A DNA stretch of 64,000 nt from an uncultured Chitinophaga sp. GTDB taxonomy: Bacteria; Bacteroidota; Bacteroidia; Chitinophagales; Chitinophagaceae. Where the stretch lies: the NCBI RefSeq assembly GCF_937898475.1, contig NZ_CALEJS010000010.1, positions 297,044 through 361,043 of the forward strand. The letters run 5' to 3'. Shown in pieces: positions 1-9,138 of this stretch; position 1 is the first letter of the stretch; each line of letters starts with the position of its first letter. A model generated the notes under the pieces. That model was not told the DNA's origin and did not search any database. It saw only the letters and a program-made list of their open reading frames with translations. Both the position numbers and the translations under genes were made by a program.

Positions 1-2
1 CC

Positions 3-605
3 TATGCATTGGCGCTGGCGATACCTGCGCCGCCAGGCGCTTTCGGGCTTACGTTTGTACGTTTCGGTGCTCCTCTTTTTTATCAGCAGCAGCTGGGACT
101 TGGATATGGCCGCTCACTGGGCGATAAGGTGAGTATCGGCCTGCAGGCTGATTATCTCACGCTTACTATGCAGCAATACGGCAGCGCCGCTACGTTTACT
201 TTTGAGGCAGGCTGCCTGCTGCACATTACCCAGCAGCTGTATGCGGGCTTTCACGTATTTAACCCGCCGGCACGGCAGCTGGATAAATCAGGCCAGCAGG
301 AAATTCCGGTAGTCTATACCGCGGGCCTGGGATATGAAGCGTCGTCTGCTTTCCTGTTAAGTGTGGAAGTGATCAGGGAAACAGGTCAGGCATTTACCAC
401 CCGCGTGATGAGTGAATACCGGCTGATATCCCAGCTGTCATTGCAGCTGGGCCTTGCTACAGATCCACAATTGAATGGGGCAGGGGTCAGCTTTTCCTGG
501 GAGGGGTTACGTATCCACCTGTATGGCAACTATCATCCGCAGCTGGGGATCACCCCGGCAACAGCGGTTATCTGGCAATTAAAAAAAGGGACCACATTGC
601 CATGA
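3..605 (+). CDS. Outer-membrane beta-barrel protein, 5' truncated by window edge
   Basis: The reading frame is open from the first complete codon at base 3, so the start and any signal peptide lie outside the window. About 200 residues remain. They alternate hydrophobic and polar residues with many aromatics and glycines (for example LGLGYGRSLGDKVSIGLQADY, then GLGYEASSAFLLSVEVI), as expected for antiparallel outer-membrane strands. A TTG at 9 is an in-frame start candidate, but the residues before it look like continuing protein. The stop TGA at 603-605 overlaps the ATG of the next gene (602) in an ATGA arrangement, so the two are probably translated together. I recognise no named family. 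Function is unknown, and the barrel assignment is by composition only. Confidence 0.6.
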   Translation, partial: YALALAIPAPPGAFGLTFVRFGAPLFYQQQLGLGYGRSLGDKVSIGLQADYLTLTMQQYGSAATFTFEAGCLLHITQQLYAGFHVFNPPARQLDKSGQQEIPVVYTAGLGYEASSAFLLSVEVIRETGQAFTTRVMSEYRLISQLSLQLGLATDPQLNGAGVSFSWEGLRIHLYGNYHPQLGITPATAVIWQLKKGTTLP

Positions 606-2641
606 AACATCCCCTTATAATATTGACAGGCGGCCTGTTTCTGGCTGCCTGGAGGCCGCTCTGCGCGCAGGATCCGTCCTTTTTGCCTGCAGCCGCCGAA
701 GAACAGCTGGAGCATAACCTGCATGCCTCAACGGACGATACGCACTGGCAAGAGCTGCATACTTACTCGCGCAGAAAACTTTCACTGAATACGGCTGATG
801 CGGCAGCGTTGCGTTCACTGGGATTGTTGACACCCCTGCAGATCAACAGCCTGCTGACATATCGCCGTTTGCTGGGGGCGCTGGCCAGTATTTATGAACT
901 GCAGGCAGTGCCTGGTTTTGATACGGCCCTGATATACCGCCTGCTGCCTTACGTAACTACGGGCAGTACCATACAACCATCGTATACCTGGCGCGATTAC
1001 ATGCATGCAGGTGAGCATGCGCTGTTGTTACGTTATGAACGCCAGCTGGAGCGTGCCCGTGGTTATAAGCGCAGCGATACTGCAGCAGCGCATTATGCAG
1101 GCACACCGGATCAGTTGCTGCTGCGCTACCGCTATAGCTTTCCGCGCTATGTCAGCTGGGGCCTTACCATGGAGAAAGATGCGGGAGAACAGTTTTTCAA
1201 AGGAGCGCAGCGGACCGGTTTTGATTTTTACAGTGCACATTTTTTCCTGCGGGATTATAAAAAGATCAGGGCATTGGTCCTGGGCGATTTTACGGTGAAC
1301 ATGGGACAGGGCCTGATCCACTGGCAATCGCCTGCTTTTGGTAAAAGCGCGATGGTGATGCAGATCAAGCGGGAAGGAGAGGTGTTGCGGCCCTATGTGT
1401 CTGCAGGAGAATTCCTGTTCTTCAGAGGGGCGGGTATTACGCTGCAGGAGGGCAGCTGGCAGCTGACAGGCTTTGCCTCTTTACGACAGCTGGATGGCAG
1501 CACCGCAGGTGAAGATTCACTGGAGTATGTAAGCGCAATGGTAACGGGCGGTTATCACCGTACTGCCGCAGAAGCAGCCAGGAAAGGTGTTTTGCAGCAA
1601 AGATCCGCCGGCGCCAATGTAGTATATGATAATGGCAACTGGTGTATAGGTTTGAATGTTATACAACATCTTTATTCAGCACCTTTCAGAAAAGGAGTAA
1701 AACCGTACCAGATGTTTGCATTGGATGGAGACCGTTTCTTCAACGTTAGCCTGGATTACAGCGGCAACTGGAAACAGCTGCATTGTTTCGGTGAAACGGC
1801 GGCAGACGCAGCGGGCAACATCGCTACGGTGAACGGTATACTGGCCAGTTTAGCGCCGCGGGTGGATGCAGCCCTGCTGTACCGGCATTACAGCCGGGCG
1901 TACCAGGCTGTGAATGGCAATGCATTTGGCAACAATGCACGCCCGCAGAATGAAAGCGGGTGGTACACGGCGCTTTCGCTGCGTATAACGCCGCATATAC
2001 GCTGGGAGGGTTATGCAGACCTGTTCCGTTTCCCCTGGCTGAAGTACAGGGTACATGCGCCAACTGCAGGGAGGGATCTGCAGATGATGCTTACCTACAC
2101 GCCGGATAAGCACACGGAGGTTTTTGTTCGCTACAGGTACAGCAACGGTGTGGAGAATGCATCTGCCATGGGAAGCTATATACCGCCGCTTGCTGATGTA
2201 GTTAAACACGGGTGGCGCTGGCAGCTTAGCATGCCGCTGGGTCAGCCATGTAAGCTGCGCAGCAGGCTGGAATTAATACGGACAGCAAAAGCAGGAGTGC
2301 AGCAGGAGGGCTGGTTGTGCTATCATGAGCTGCAATACAAATTTGCAGATCATCCCCTAAGTGTATCTGCCCGTATTACCTGGTTTGGTACAGGTGGCAG
2401 CGGTAGTACGGTATATGCCATGGAAAGCGGGATAGGGGCGGGGTATAGTGTACAGCAGTTTAATGGCGAAGGCTGGCAGTACAATGTGGGTATTAAATGG
2501 AAGATGAGGAAACGTTTGTCGTGCTGGTTGCGCTGGAGCCGGATCCGATACCGCGATGCAGCAACTGTTGGCAGTGGCTGGGATGCTATAGATGGGCCCG
2601 GACGATCAAATCTTCAGTTGCAGGTGCAACTATTGCTTTAG
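602..2641 (+). CDS. Helix-hairpin-helix protein with C-terminal beta-barrel
   Basis: 679 residues. An N-terminal signal peptide (about 1-23, ending near PLCAQ) is followed by a ComEA-like helix-hairpin-helix segment around residues 58-120, with LSLNTADAAALRSLGLL and a second half ELQAVPGFDTALIYRLLPY. The remaining roughly 550 residues are rich in aromatic, alternating strands (for example LLLRYRYSFPRYVSWGL and TEVFVRYRYSNGVEN), suggesting a large outer-membrane barrel. Proteins with this layout are common in Bacteroidota, and I know of no assigned role. The start overlaps the stop of the preceding barrel gene, so the pair is one transcription unit. The helix-hairpin-helix part normally binds DNA non-specifically in ComEA. 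A role in DNA handling here would be speculation. Confidence 0.75.
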   Translation: MKHPLIILTGGLFLAAWRPLCAQDPSFLPAAAEEQLEHNLHASTDDTHWQELHTYSRRKLSLNTADAAALRSLGLLTPLQINSLLTYRRLLGALASIYELQAVPGFDTALIYRLLPYVTTGSTIQPSYTWRDYMHAGEHALLLRYERQLERARGYKRSDTAAAHYAGTPDQLLLRYRYSFPRYVSWGLTMEKDAGEQFFKGAQRTGFDFYSAHFFLRDYKKIRALVLGDFTVNMGQGLIHWQSPAFGKSAMVMQIKREGEVLRPYVSAGEFLFFRGAGITLQEGSWQLTGFASLRQLDGSTAGEDSLEYVSAMVTGGYHRTAAEAARKGVLQQRSAGANVVYDNGNWCIGLNVIQHLYSAPFRKGVKPYQMFALDGDRFFNVSLDYSGNWKQLHCFGETAADAAGNIATVNGILASLAPRVDAALLYRHYSRAYQAVNGNAFGNNARPQNESGWYTALSLRITPHIRWEGYADLFRFPWLKYRVHAPTAGRDLQMMLTYTPDKHTEVFVRYRYSNGVENASAMGSYIPPLADVVKHGWRWQLSMPLGQPCKLRSRLELIRTAKAGVQQEGWLCYHELQYKFADHPLSVSARITWFGTGGSGSTVYAMESGIGAGYSVQQFNGEGWQYNVGIKWKMRKRLSCWLRWSRIRYRDAATVGSGWDAIDGPGRSNLQLQVQLLL

Positions 2642-2802
2642 CAAGAAAGGGGGCCGGGAAGCGCAAGAGGTGTTAAAATAACACATCCCCAAGTTTTCTA
2701 GTTAACGGACTGATGATTTAGAACATATGAATTACAAAATAAAATATCCTTAATGATATGTTAATTTTTTCTTGGATCGAAGCGAAAATTTTCTCTAAAT
2801 TG

Positions 2803-2840
2803 TGGCCCGTGCCAACTCAAAAAATTGGCCCGTGTCAACC
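2803..2840 (+). repeat. Imperfect 15-bp direct repeat upstream of susC
   Basis: Two copies of TGGCCCGTGYCAACY lie at 2803-2817 and 2826-2840. They differ at two bases and repeat at 23 bp, close to two helical turns. They sit 20-57 bp before the chosen SusC start, in the 218-bp gap after the barrel gene. They could be a regulator site or part of the 5' leader. I found no matching TAnnTTTG box in the gap. Confidence 0.5.
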
Positions 2841-2859
2841 AAAATCTAAATCGTTAATA

Positions 2860-5800
2860 ATGAAGAAGACGTTGCTCTTTTTCACCATGCTCATGGTGAT
2901 TGTAACGCTGGCCTTCGCACAACAGCGCCAGGTTACGGGTAAGGTAACAGGAGGAGATGGAGCTCCTATACCATTTGCCACTGTACAAGTTAAGGGGACT
3001 ACAACTGGTACAACAACAGATCAAAACGGTAATTTCAAACTAAATGTAACCGGAGACAACCCGGTCTTAACGGTAAGAAGCGTAGGCTTTACTACCAAAG
3101 ATATTACGGTTGGCGCTTCCGGCACTGCAGATATTGTGCTGGAGGCCAGCAACGAAAGTCTGCAGGAAGTGGTGGTAACGGCGCTGGGTGTTCAGAGAAA
3201 GAAGAACGAACTACCCTATTCTGCGCAGACTGTGGTAGGAGAAGACCTGGTTAAAGTTAGGGAATCCAACCTATCCAACTCACTCTCCGGTAAAGTATCC
3301 GGTCTGGAGATCCGCCGTAACAATAGTATTGGTGGTTCTACCAACGTGGTACTGCGTGGTAACAAATCATTGTCTGGTAATAACCAGGCGCTTTTCGTTG
3401 TAGATGGAGTGCCCATCGATAACTCCAATACCAACAGTGACGATCAACGTTCCGGCCGTTTAGGGTATGACTACGGTAATGCCGCTGCGGATATCAACCC
3501 GGACGATATCGAATCACTGAACGTGCTGAAAGGCGCTGCGGCTACCGCATTGTATGGTTCCCGCGCTGCCAACGGTGTGATCATGATCACCACCAAAAAA
3601 GGCAGAAGAGGCCTGGGTGTAACTGTGAACTCCGGCGTAACCATCGGTAAAGTAGACAAAAGCACTTTCGCTAAATTCCAGAAAGGATACGGCGGCGGTT
3701 ATGGCGCTTACTACGGCCCTAACGAAGATGATTACTTTAACTACGATGATATCAACGGCGACGGTATTCCTGACCGCGTAGTGCCCACCACTGAAGATGC
3801 TTCCTATGGTGGCGCTTTCGATCCGAACTTAAATGTTTATGGCTGGTATTCTTTTGACCCGGGTAACCCTTACTTCGGTAAAGCCAGGCCCTGGACTGCA
3901 GCTGTAAATGATCCTTCCAAATTCTTCCAGACCGCTGTTTCTACTGTAAACAGCGTAATGGTAGATGGTGGCGGAGACCAGGGATATTTCAAACTGGGTT
4001 ACACCAAGAACATTGATAAAGGCCTGTTACCCAACAGCCAGATCAAAAAAGACCAGATCAATTTTGGCGCTTCCTATAACATCACGCCCCGGTTAACTGC
4101 CAGCGGCTCAATCAATACTACCCTGCTGAGTGGTCTTGGCCGTTATGGTACCGGTTATGACTCCAAGAACCTGATGACCAACTTCAGGCAGTGGTGGCAA
4201 ACCAACATCGACGTGAAAGAGCAGAAAGATGCTTATTTCAGGAACAAGACCAATGCTACCTGGAACCAATCCGGTATCGGGGCTACCAATCCTATCTACT
4301 GGGATAACCCCTACTGGACACGCTACGAAAACTACGAGAATGATAAAAGGACCCGTTACTTCGGTAACGTGATGCTGAACTACAAAATAGCTGATTGGGT
4401 AGATGTAATGGGCCGCGTATCACTGGATACCTACAATGAACTGCAGGAAGAAAGGATTGCGATGACCAGTATCGATCCTTCCGAATATCAAAGGTTTGAG
4501 CGCAGCTTCAGCGAGTATAACTACGACCTGATGTTCAACTTCCATAAGAAGCTCAGCGAAAACTTTAACCTGAACGGTCTCATCGGCGGTAACGTAAGAA
4601 GGACCCGTATTCAGTCTATCCGCTCCCAGACCAACGGTGGTCTGCTGATCCCGCGCCTGTATGCGCTGCTCAACACCGCTAACCCGATGGAAGCGCCTAT
4701 AGAGGTTTCTACCATTGAAGAAGTGGATGGTATCTTTGCCAGCGCCAACCTGGGTTATAAAGACTTCCTCTTCCTGGATGTAACTGCCAGAAGAGACCAG
4801 TCTTCCACACTGCCCAAAGGCAACAACTCTTACTACTATCCGTCAGTATCACTGGGCTTCCTGTTCTCCAAACTGGTGAAAGATGCGCCCTGGTTATCTC
4901 ATGGTAAAGTAAGGGCCAACTATGCAGAGGTAGGCGCCCCTGCTCCTGTACTGTATACCCTGGACTATTATGATGTGCCCACCGGTATCGATGGTACCCC
5001 CCTGGCATCTATCAACAATACAAAATACAATCCTGAGCTGAAACCGGAACGTACCAAGAGCTGGGAGACCGGTCTGGAAGCAGCTTTCCTGGACAACCGT
5101 GTAGGCTTTGACCTGACTTACTATAACACCCGCTCACTGGACCAGATCGTAGCGCTGCCTGTATCAAGGGCTACCGGTTACGACTATAAAGTGGTGAACG
5201 CCGGCGAGATCCAGAACAAGGGTGTGGAAGTATCCGTTTTTGCCACACCGGTTAAAACGCCTGACTTCTCCTGGACCGTTAACCTGAACTGGTCAAGGAA
5301 CAGGAACAAAGTAAAATCACTGCCTGAAGGTATTCAGAACCTGCAGCTGAACCCCTCCACCATGCAGGGTAGTATTTCCATCAACGCTGCACTGAATGAG
5401 CCTTATGGTACCATCAGGGGTTCCAACTACGTGTTTGACCAGAATGGAAATAAGCTCATCAGCAACAGTGGTTCTGACAGCGGTCACTACCTGATCTCAC
5501 CAACTTCCAACGAGATCATTGGTAATGTGAATCCCGACTGGATCGGCGGTATTACAAATACCCTGAAATACAAAGATCTGAGCCTGAGCTTCCTGATAGA
5601 TATGCGCAAAGGCGGCGATGTATTCTCACTGGATATGTACTATGGTCTGGCTACCGGTGTGCTGCCTGAAACAGCAGGTAACAATGACCTGGGCAACCCG
5701 GTAAGAAACAGCCTTGAGCAGGGTGGTGGTGTTATACTGCCCGGCGTGAAAACGGATGGTAAACCAAATGATATCCGTGTTCCGTCTGAGTACGGTCTGT

Positions 5801-6087
5801 TTGGTTACGTATACAACCCGGGTGCTGCCTTTGTATACGACGCCAGCTTCATAAAACTGAGAGAAGTGTCTTTGAGCTACTCTTTACCAAGAAGCGTGAT
5901 TTCAAGGATCAACCCGATCAAAGGTGTTGACTTCTCCCTGATAGGAAGGAACCTGTGGATCATCCATAAAAATCTGCCCTATGCAGATCCTGAGGAAGGT
6001 ATGAGCTCCGGTAACGTACAAGGTTACCAGGCGGGTGCCTATCCTACTGCCAGGACTTTTGGATTTAATGTAAAAGTGAGATTCTAA
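2860..6087 (+). CDS. SusC/RagA-family TonB-dependent outer-membrane transporter
   Basis: This TonB-dependent channel imports an oligomeric nutrient captured with its SusD partner. The ATG at 2860 gives 1075 residues beginning with a clean signal peptide (MKKTLLFFTMLMVIV, cleavage near AFAQ). An ATG at 2758 would add 34 residues that destroy the signal and run through a direct repeat, so I reject it. In order: a carboxypeptidase-regulatory-like domain (about 22-105, GKVTGGDGAPIPFATVQVKG), a TonB-box-like region (LQEVVVTALGVQRKKNE), a plug with the SusC hallmark LKGAAATALYGSRAANG, and a long barrel ending in FNVKVRF. The SusD gene follows after 14 bp. No glycosidase, sensor or sigma/anti-sigma gene is adjacent, so the substrate cannot be read from context. 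Confidence 0.95.
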   Translation: MKKTLLFFTMLMVIVTLAFAQQRQVTGKVTGGDGAPIPFATVQVKGTTTGTTTDQNGNFKLNVTGDNPVLTVRSVGFTTKDITVGASGTADIVLEASNESLQEVVVTALGVQRKKNELPYSAQTVVGEDLVKVRESNLSNSLSGKVSGLEIRRNNSIGGSTNVVLRGNKSLSGNNQALFVVDGVPIDNSNTNSDDQRSGRLGYDYGNAAADINPDDIESLNVLKGAAATALYGSRAANGVIMITTKKGRRGLGVTVNSGVTIGKVDKSTFAKFQKGYGGGYGAYYGPNEDDYFNYDDINGDGIPDRVVPTTEDASYGGAFDPNLNVYGWYSFDPGNPYFGKARPWTAAVNDPSKFFQTAVSTVNSVMVDGGGDQGYFKLGYTKNIDKGLLPNSQIKKDQINFGASYNITPRLTASGSINTTLLSGLGRYGTGYDSKNLMTNFRQWWQTNIDVKEQKDAYFRNKTNATWNQSGIGATNPIYWDNPYWTRYENYENDKRTRYFGNVMLNYKIADWVDVMGRVSLDTYNELQEERIAMTSIDPSEYQRFERSFSEYNYDLMFNFHKKLSENFNLNGLIGGNVRRTRIQSIRSQTNGGLLIPRLYALLNTANPMEAPIEVSTIEEVDGIFASANLGYKDFLFLDVTARRDQSSTLPKGNNSYYYPSVSLGFLFSKLVKDAPWLSHGKVRANYAEVGAPAPVLYTLDYYDVPTGIDGTPLASINNTKYNPELKPERTKSWETGLEAAFLDNRVGFDLTYYNTRSLDQIVALPVSRATGYDYKVVNAGEIQNKGVEVSVFATPVKTPDFSWTVNLNWSRNRNKVKSLPEGIQNLQLNPSTMQGSISINAALNEPYGTIRGSNYVFDQNGNKLISNSGSDSGHYLISPTSNEIIGNVNPDWIGGITNTLKYKDLSLSFLIDMRKGGDVFSLDMYYGLATGVLPETAGNNDLGNPVRNSLEQGGGVILPGVKTDGKPNDIRVPSEYGLFGYVYNPGAAFVYDASFIKLREVSLSYSLPRSVISRINPIKGVDFSLIGRNLWIIHKNLPYADPEEGMSSGNVQGYQAGAYPTARTFGFNVKVRF

Positions 6088-6101
6088 AAAATCTATCAAT
6101 C

Positions 6102-7556
6102 ATGAAGAAGTTTAAGTTATCATCTATCATACTTTCCTCAGTGTTACTGGCTGCGTCCTGCACCAAAGACCTGACAAACCTGAACAACAATCCGAAGAAA
6201 CCACTTGCGGTGGATGCGGCTAACTTGTTTGCCAATGCTGAATTAGGCATTACAGACCTGCTTACCAGCACCAATGTGAATCTGAATATCTTCCGCCTGA
6301 TCACCCAGCAGTGGACTCAAACCACTTATACGGATGAGAGCCGTTATGATCTGAGCACCCGTAATATTCCGCAAAACTGGTGGCATACCGCGTATCGCGA
6401 TGTGCTGAACGATCTGGCGGAAGCGCAAAAACTGGTTAATGCAGATGCCACACTGGATGCTGCTACAAAGAAAAACCAGCTGGCCCAGATAGAGATCGTA
6501 ACAGTATACACTTACGCAGTACTGGTAAATACTTTTGGAGATATTCCTTATGGAGAGGCACTGAATATAGATGACCTGTCTCCCGAGTATGCAGAAGCAG
6601 AAACTGTTTACCTGGATCTGCTTGACAGGCTGGACGCTGCAATTGACAATCTTGATCCGGCAGCCCAGGGTTTTGCAGCCAGCGAAAGGCTGTACGAAGC
6701 CCGTCCTTTAACGCCCGGCACCATTGCATCCTGGCAGAAATTTGCCAACTCCCTGAAAATGAGGTTGGCCATGATCATTGCCGATGCGAATAATGCGAGA
6801 GCAAAACAGGCAGTAGAAGAAGCATCACCCAACGCGTTTACCTCTGCTGCTGATGATGCCATCTACTCTTATTCCACCATTCCGCCGAACACCAACCCCC
6901 TGTGGGTTGACCTGGTGCAGAGCGGTCGCCTGGACTTCGTAGGCGCAAGAACGCTTGTTGATACCATGAATGCTTTGAGCGATCCCAGGAGGCCTTTCTA
7001 CTTCAATGAGGCTCCCGGTGGCGGTTTCAAAGGTGGTACACCCGGCGCCAGCAATAGCTACTCTTCATTTTCCAATGCCGGCGAACTGCTGCGCAGAAAA
7101 GACTTTTCCTCTGTATGGATAGACTACGCAGAAGTGGAATTCTTACGTGCGGAAGCAATAGAAAGAGGATATGCTGTTGGTGGAACTGCTGCACAGCACT
7201 ATAACAATGCCGTTACTGCTTCTATCGTATCATGGGGTGGTAGCGAAGATGCAGCAAACACTTACCTGGCTCAGCCCGAGGTAGCTTATACCAACGCTGG
7301 TCCCGGTGGCTGGAAAGGCAAGATCGGTGTGCAGAAATGGATGGCCCTCTACAACCGTGGCTTTGAAGCCTGGACAGAATGGAGAAGGCTGGATTATCCG
7401 CAACTGCAGCCCGCTTCACGCGCACAATCTGCTATCCCGCTGCGTTTCACTTATCCTGTAAGTGAGCAGAACCTGAACAAGATCAACTATGATAAAGCCG
7501 CATCCAACATTGGTGGCGATGTGGTAACAACAAAGATGTTCTGGGATAGATTCTAA
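6102..7556 (+). CDS. SusD/RagB-family nutrient-binding lipoprotein
   Basis: 484 residues. The surface lipoprotein forms the lid of the SusC channel and binds substrate through a TPR-like helical scaffold. A lipoprotein signal ends in LLAASC with the lipidated Cys at residue 20. The following TKDL contains an acidic residue, consistent with a Bacteroidota surface-export signal. The sequence fits the shorter SusD-like group: tryptophan-rich helical repeats and the late motif KIGVQKWMALYNRGFEAWTE followed by RRLDYP. It starts 14 bp after susC and is followed by a strong terminator, so the pair is a two-gene unit or the end of one. The ligand is unknown. Confidence 0.93.
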   Translation: MKKFKLSSIILSSVLLAASCTKDLTNLNNNPKKPLAVDAANLFANAELGITDLLTSTNVNLNIFRLITQQWTQTTYTDESRYDLSTRNIPQNWWHTAYRDVLNDLAEAQKLVNADATLDAATKKNQLAQIEIVTVYTYAVLVNTFGDIPYGEALNIDDLSPEYAEAETVYLDLLDRLDAAIDNLDPAAQGFAASERLYEARPLTPGTIASWQKFANSLKMRLAMIIADANNARAKQAVEEASPNAFTSAADDAIYSYSTIPPNTNPLWVDLVQSGRLDFVGARTLVDTMNALSDPRRPFYFNEAPGGGFKGGTPGASNSYSSFSNAGELLRRKDFSSVWIDYAEVEFLRAEAIERGYAVGGTAAQHYNNAVTASIVSWGGSEDAANTYLAQPEVAYTNAGPGGWKGKIGVQKWMALYNRGFEAWTEWRRLDYPQLQPASRAQSAIPLRFTYPVSEQNLNKINYDKAASNIGGDVVTTKMFWDRF

Positions 7557-7581
7557 GAAAAGCTTTCTGGACATATTAGCT

Positions 7582-7616
7582 AACCGGGTAGTTTTAAAGG
7601 ACTACCCGGTTTTTTT
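7582..7616 (+). terminator. Rho-independent terminator after susD
   Basis: An 11-bp perfect stem (7582-7592 with 7601-7611, left arm AACCGGGTAGT) with an 8-base loop is followed by a run of T to 7616. It begins 25 bp after the SusD stop. Confidence 0.9.
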
Positions 7617-7631
7617 ACGGCTCCCCCCACT

Positions 7632-7666
7632 AAAAAAAGAGACCTTGAATCCAAGGTCTCTTTTTT
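7632..7666. terminator. A/T-flanked hairpin, probable bidirectional terminator
   Basis: A 9-bp perfect stem (7639-7647 GAGACCTTG with 7652-7660) and 4-base loop are flanked by seven A on the left and six T on the right, so it can act in either direction. It lies 15 bp after the susD terminator. Its right arm and T-run are also part of the promoter of the next gene. Confidence 0.75.
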
Positions 7667-7673
7667 ACTTTTG
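7645..7673 (+). promoter_or_regulatory. Bacteroidota-type promoter for the DUF3467 gene
   Basis: TACTTTTG at 7666-7673 matches the -7 consensus TAnnTTTG exactly. A TTG at 7645-7647 lies 18 bp upstream as a weak -33 element. The start codon is at 7693. The -33 element sits inside the stem of the preceding hairpin. Confidence 0.65.
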
Positions 7674-7692
7674 TACCTCAAACCAGAAAAAC

Positions 7693-8007
7693 ATGGATAA
7701 TCAGCACGAAGAGCAGACCCAGTTGAACATAGAACTGAGTGAGGAGATAGCAGAAGGAACATATGCCAACCTGGCCATTATTACGCATTCCAACGCCGAA
7801 TTTGTGGTGGATTTCGTGAATGTAATGCCCGGTCTGCCGAAGGCAAGGGTTAAATCACGTATCATATTAACGCCCCAGCACGCAAAGCGGTTTATGAAGG
7901 CGCTGGTAGATAATATCAAGAAGTACGAGTCTGTACATGGCCCTATACAGGACCAGGAGCCCGTATCACTGCCCATGAACTTTGGGGGTCCCACCGCACA
8001 GGCCTGA
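7693..8007 (+). CDS. DUF3467 domain protein
   Basis: 104 residues from the ATG at 7693 (MDNQHEEQTQ). An in-frame ATG at 7645 lies upstream of the -7 promoter box, so it cannot be the start. The protein fits the DUF3467 family, small cytosolic proteins of unknown function found widely in Bacteroidota. Visible landmarks are AEGTYANLAIITHSNAEFVV, a VNVMPGLPKARVKSRIIL strand region, and a helix carrying TPQHAKRFMKALVDNI. It has no signal peptide or membrane segment. It lies 22 bp before the dehydrogenase gene in the same direction and probably shares its transcript. Confidence 0.85.
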   Translation: MDNQHEEQTQLNIELSEEIAEGTYANLAIITHSNAEFVVDFVNVMPGLPKARVKSRIILTPQHAKRFMKALVDNIKKYESVHGPIQDQEPVSLPMNFGGPTAQA

Positions 8008-8029
8008 TAAATTTTACTGATACAAGCGC

Positions 8030-9103
8030 ATGAGTCATCAATTTTCCTACCAGCATTTAAGGGAATTTACACAGGAGGTATTTGTCCGGATGGGCTGTTC
8101 GCTGGAGCATGCAGATAAAGCCAGTGAAGTGCTCGTGTCTGCCGACCTACGGGGCGTTGACTCTCACGGCGTGGCCCGTCTCAGCGGCTATGTACGTTTG
8201 TGGGAAGCAGGCCGCATCAATCCCAGGCCGGATATTCATATTGTACATGAAACCCCCAGCACGGCAGTGGTGGATGGCGACGGCGGTCTCGGACTGGTAG
8301 TCGCGCCCTTTGCCATGGAAGTAGCCTTGCAGAAAGCGGAGGCCGTTGGCAGCGGATGGGTAAGCGTAAAGCACTCCAACCACTTCGGGATAGCGGGCTA
8401 TCATGCCATGATGGCCCTTGAAAGGGATATGATCGGTATTGCCATGACCAACGCCAGTCCCCTGGTAGCGCCCACTTTCGCTAAAGAGCGGATGCTGGGC
8501 ACCAATCCTATTGCGGTGGCCATCCCCGCTAACCAGCAGCCTGCGTTTGTGGCGGATTTTGCCACTACCACCGCCGCCAATGGCAAGCTGGAAATATTGC
8601 AGCGTAAAAACATGCAGGCGCCTTATGGCTGGATACAGGATAAAACAGGCGCTCCCAGCATAGACCCTCACGAGCTGAGAAACGGCGGCGCTTTGCTGCC
8701 CCTGGGTGGCGACCGTGAGCATGGCAGCCATAAAGGGTATTGTTTAGGAGCAATTGTTGACATATTTTCGGCCGTTCTTTCGGGCGCCAATTATGGTCCC
8801 TGGGCGCCGCCATTTGTAAGCTTTTTACCGCTGCCCCCTGACCCGGTAGGACAGGGCCTGGGCCATTTCTTCGGCGCCATGCGGGTAGATGCTTTCAGAC
8901 CGGCGGATGAGTTCAAGGCCAATATGGACAAATGGATCAGCCGCTTCCGGGAAGCCAGCCCGGTAGACGGCGAACAGGTACTGATACCCGGAGATCCGGA
9001 AAGGGAAATGGAGAAAGTGCGCAGAGAGCAGGGCATCCCCGTACTGGAGCCGGTGGTAAAAGACCTGCAGGAAGTAGCGAACAAGTTTAAATTAAGCTTT
9101 TAG
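8030..9103 (+). CDS. Ldh_2-family NAD(P)-dependent malate/L-lactate-type dehydrogenase
   Basis: 357 residues, the usual size for the malate/L-lactate dehydrogenase family with the unusual (non-Rossmann) fold. Members reduce or oxidise 2-hydroxy acids such as malate, lactate, sulfolactate or ureidoglycolate with NAD(P). Family motifs are clear: ADLRGVDSHGVARL, the HSNHFGIAGYH segment with the catalytic His, LGTNPIAVAIP, and GSHKGYCLGAIVDI. Substrate cannot be decided from sequence. The gene follows DUF3467 by 22 bp and precedes aspartate kinase by 35 bp on the same strand. It is cytosolic. Confidence 0.88.
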   Translation: MSHQFSYQHLREFTQEVFVRMGCSLEHADKASEVLVSADLRGVDSHGVARLSGYVRLWEAGRINPRPDIHIVHETPSTAVVDGDGGLGLVVAPFAMEVALQKAEAVGSGWVSVKHSNHFGIAGYHAMMALERDMIGIAMTNASPLVAPTFAKERMLGTNPIAVAIPANQQPAFVADFATTTAANGKLEILQRKNMQAPYGWIQDKTGAPSIDPHELRNGGALLPLGGDREHGSHKGYCLGAIVDIFSAVLSGANYGPWAPPFVSFLPLPPDPVGQGLGHFFGAMRVDAFRPADEFKANMDKWISRFREASPVDGEQVLIPGDPEREMEKVRREQGIPVLEPVVKDLQEVANKFKLSF

Positions 9104-9138
9104 TCATCTATATAAAAGATTCACAACTAACAACTGAT

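Noticed and set aside
2758..2859. Upstream ATG extending SusC by 34 residues
   Set aside because: The extension breaks the signal peptide and is encoded by the direct repeat region.
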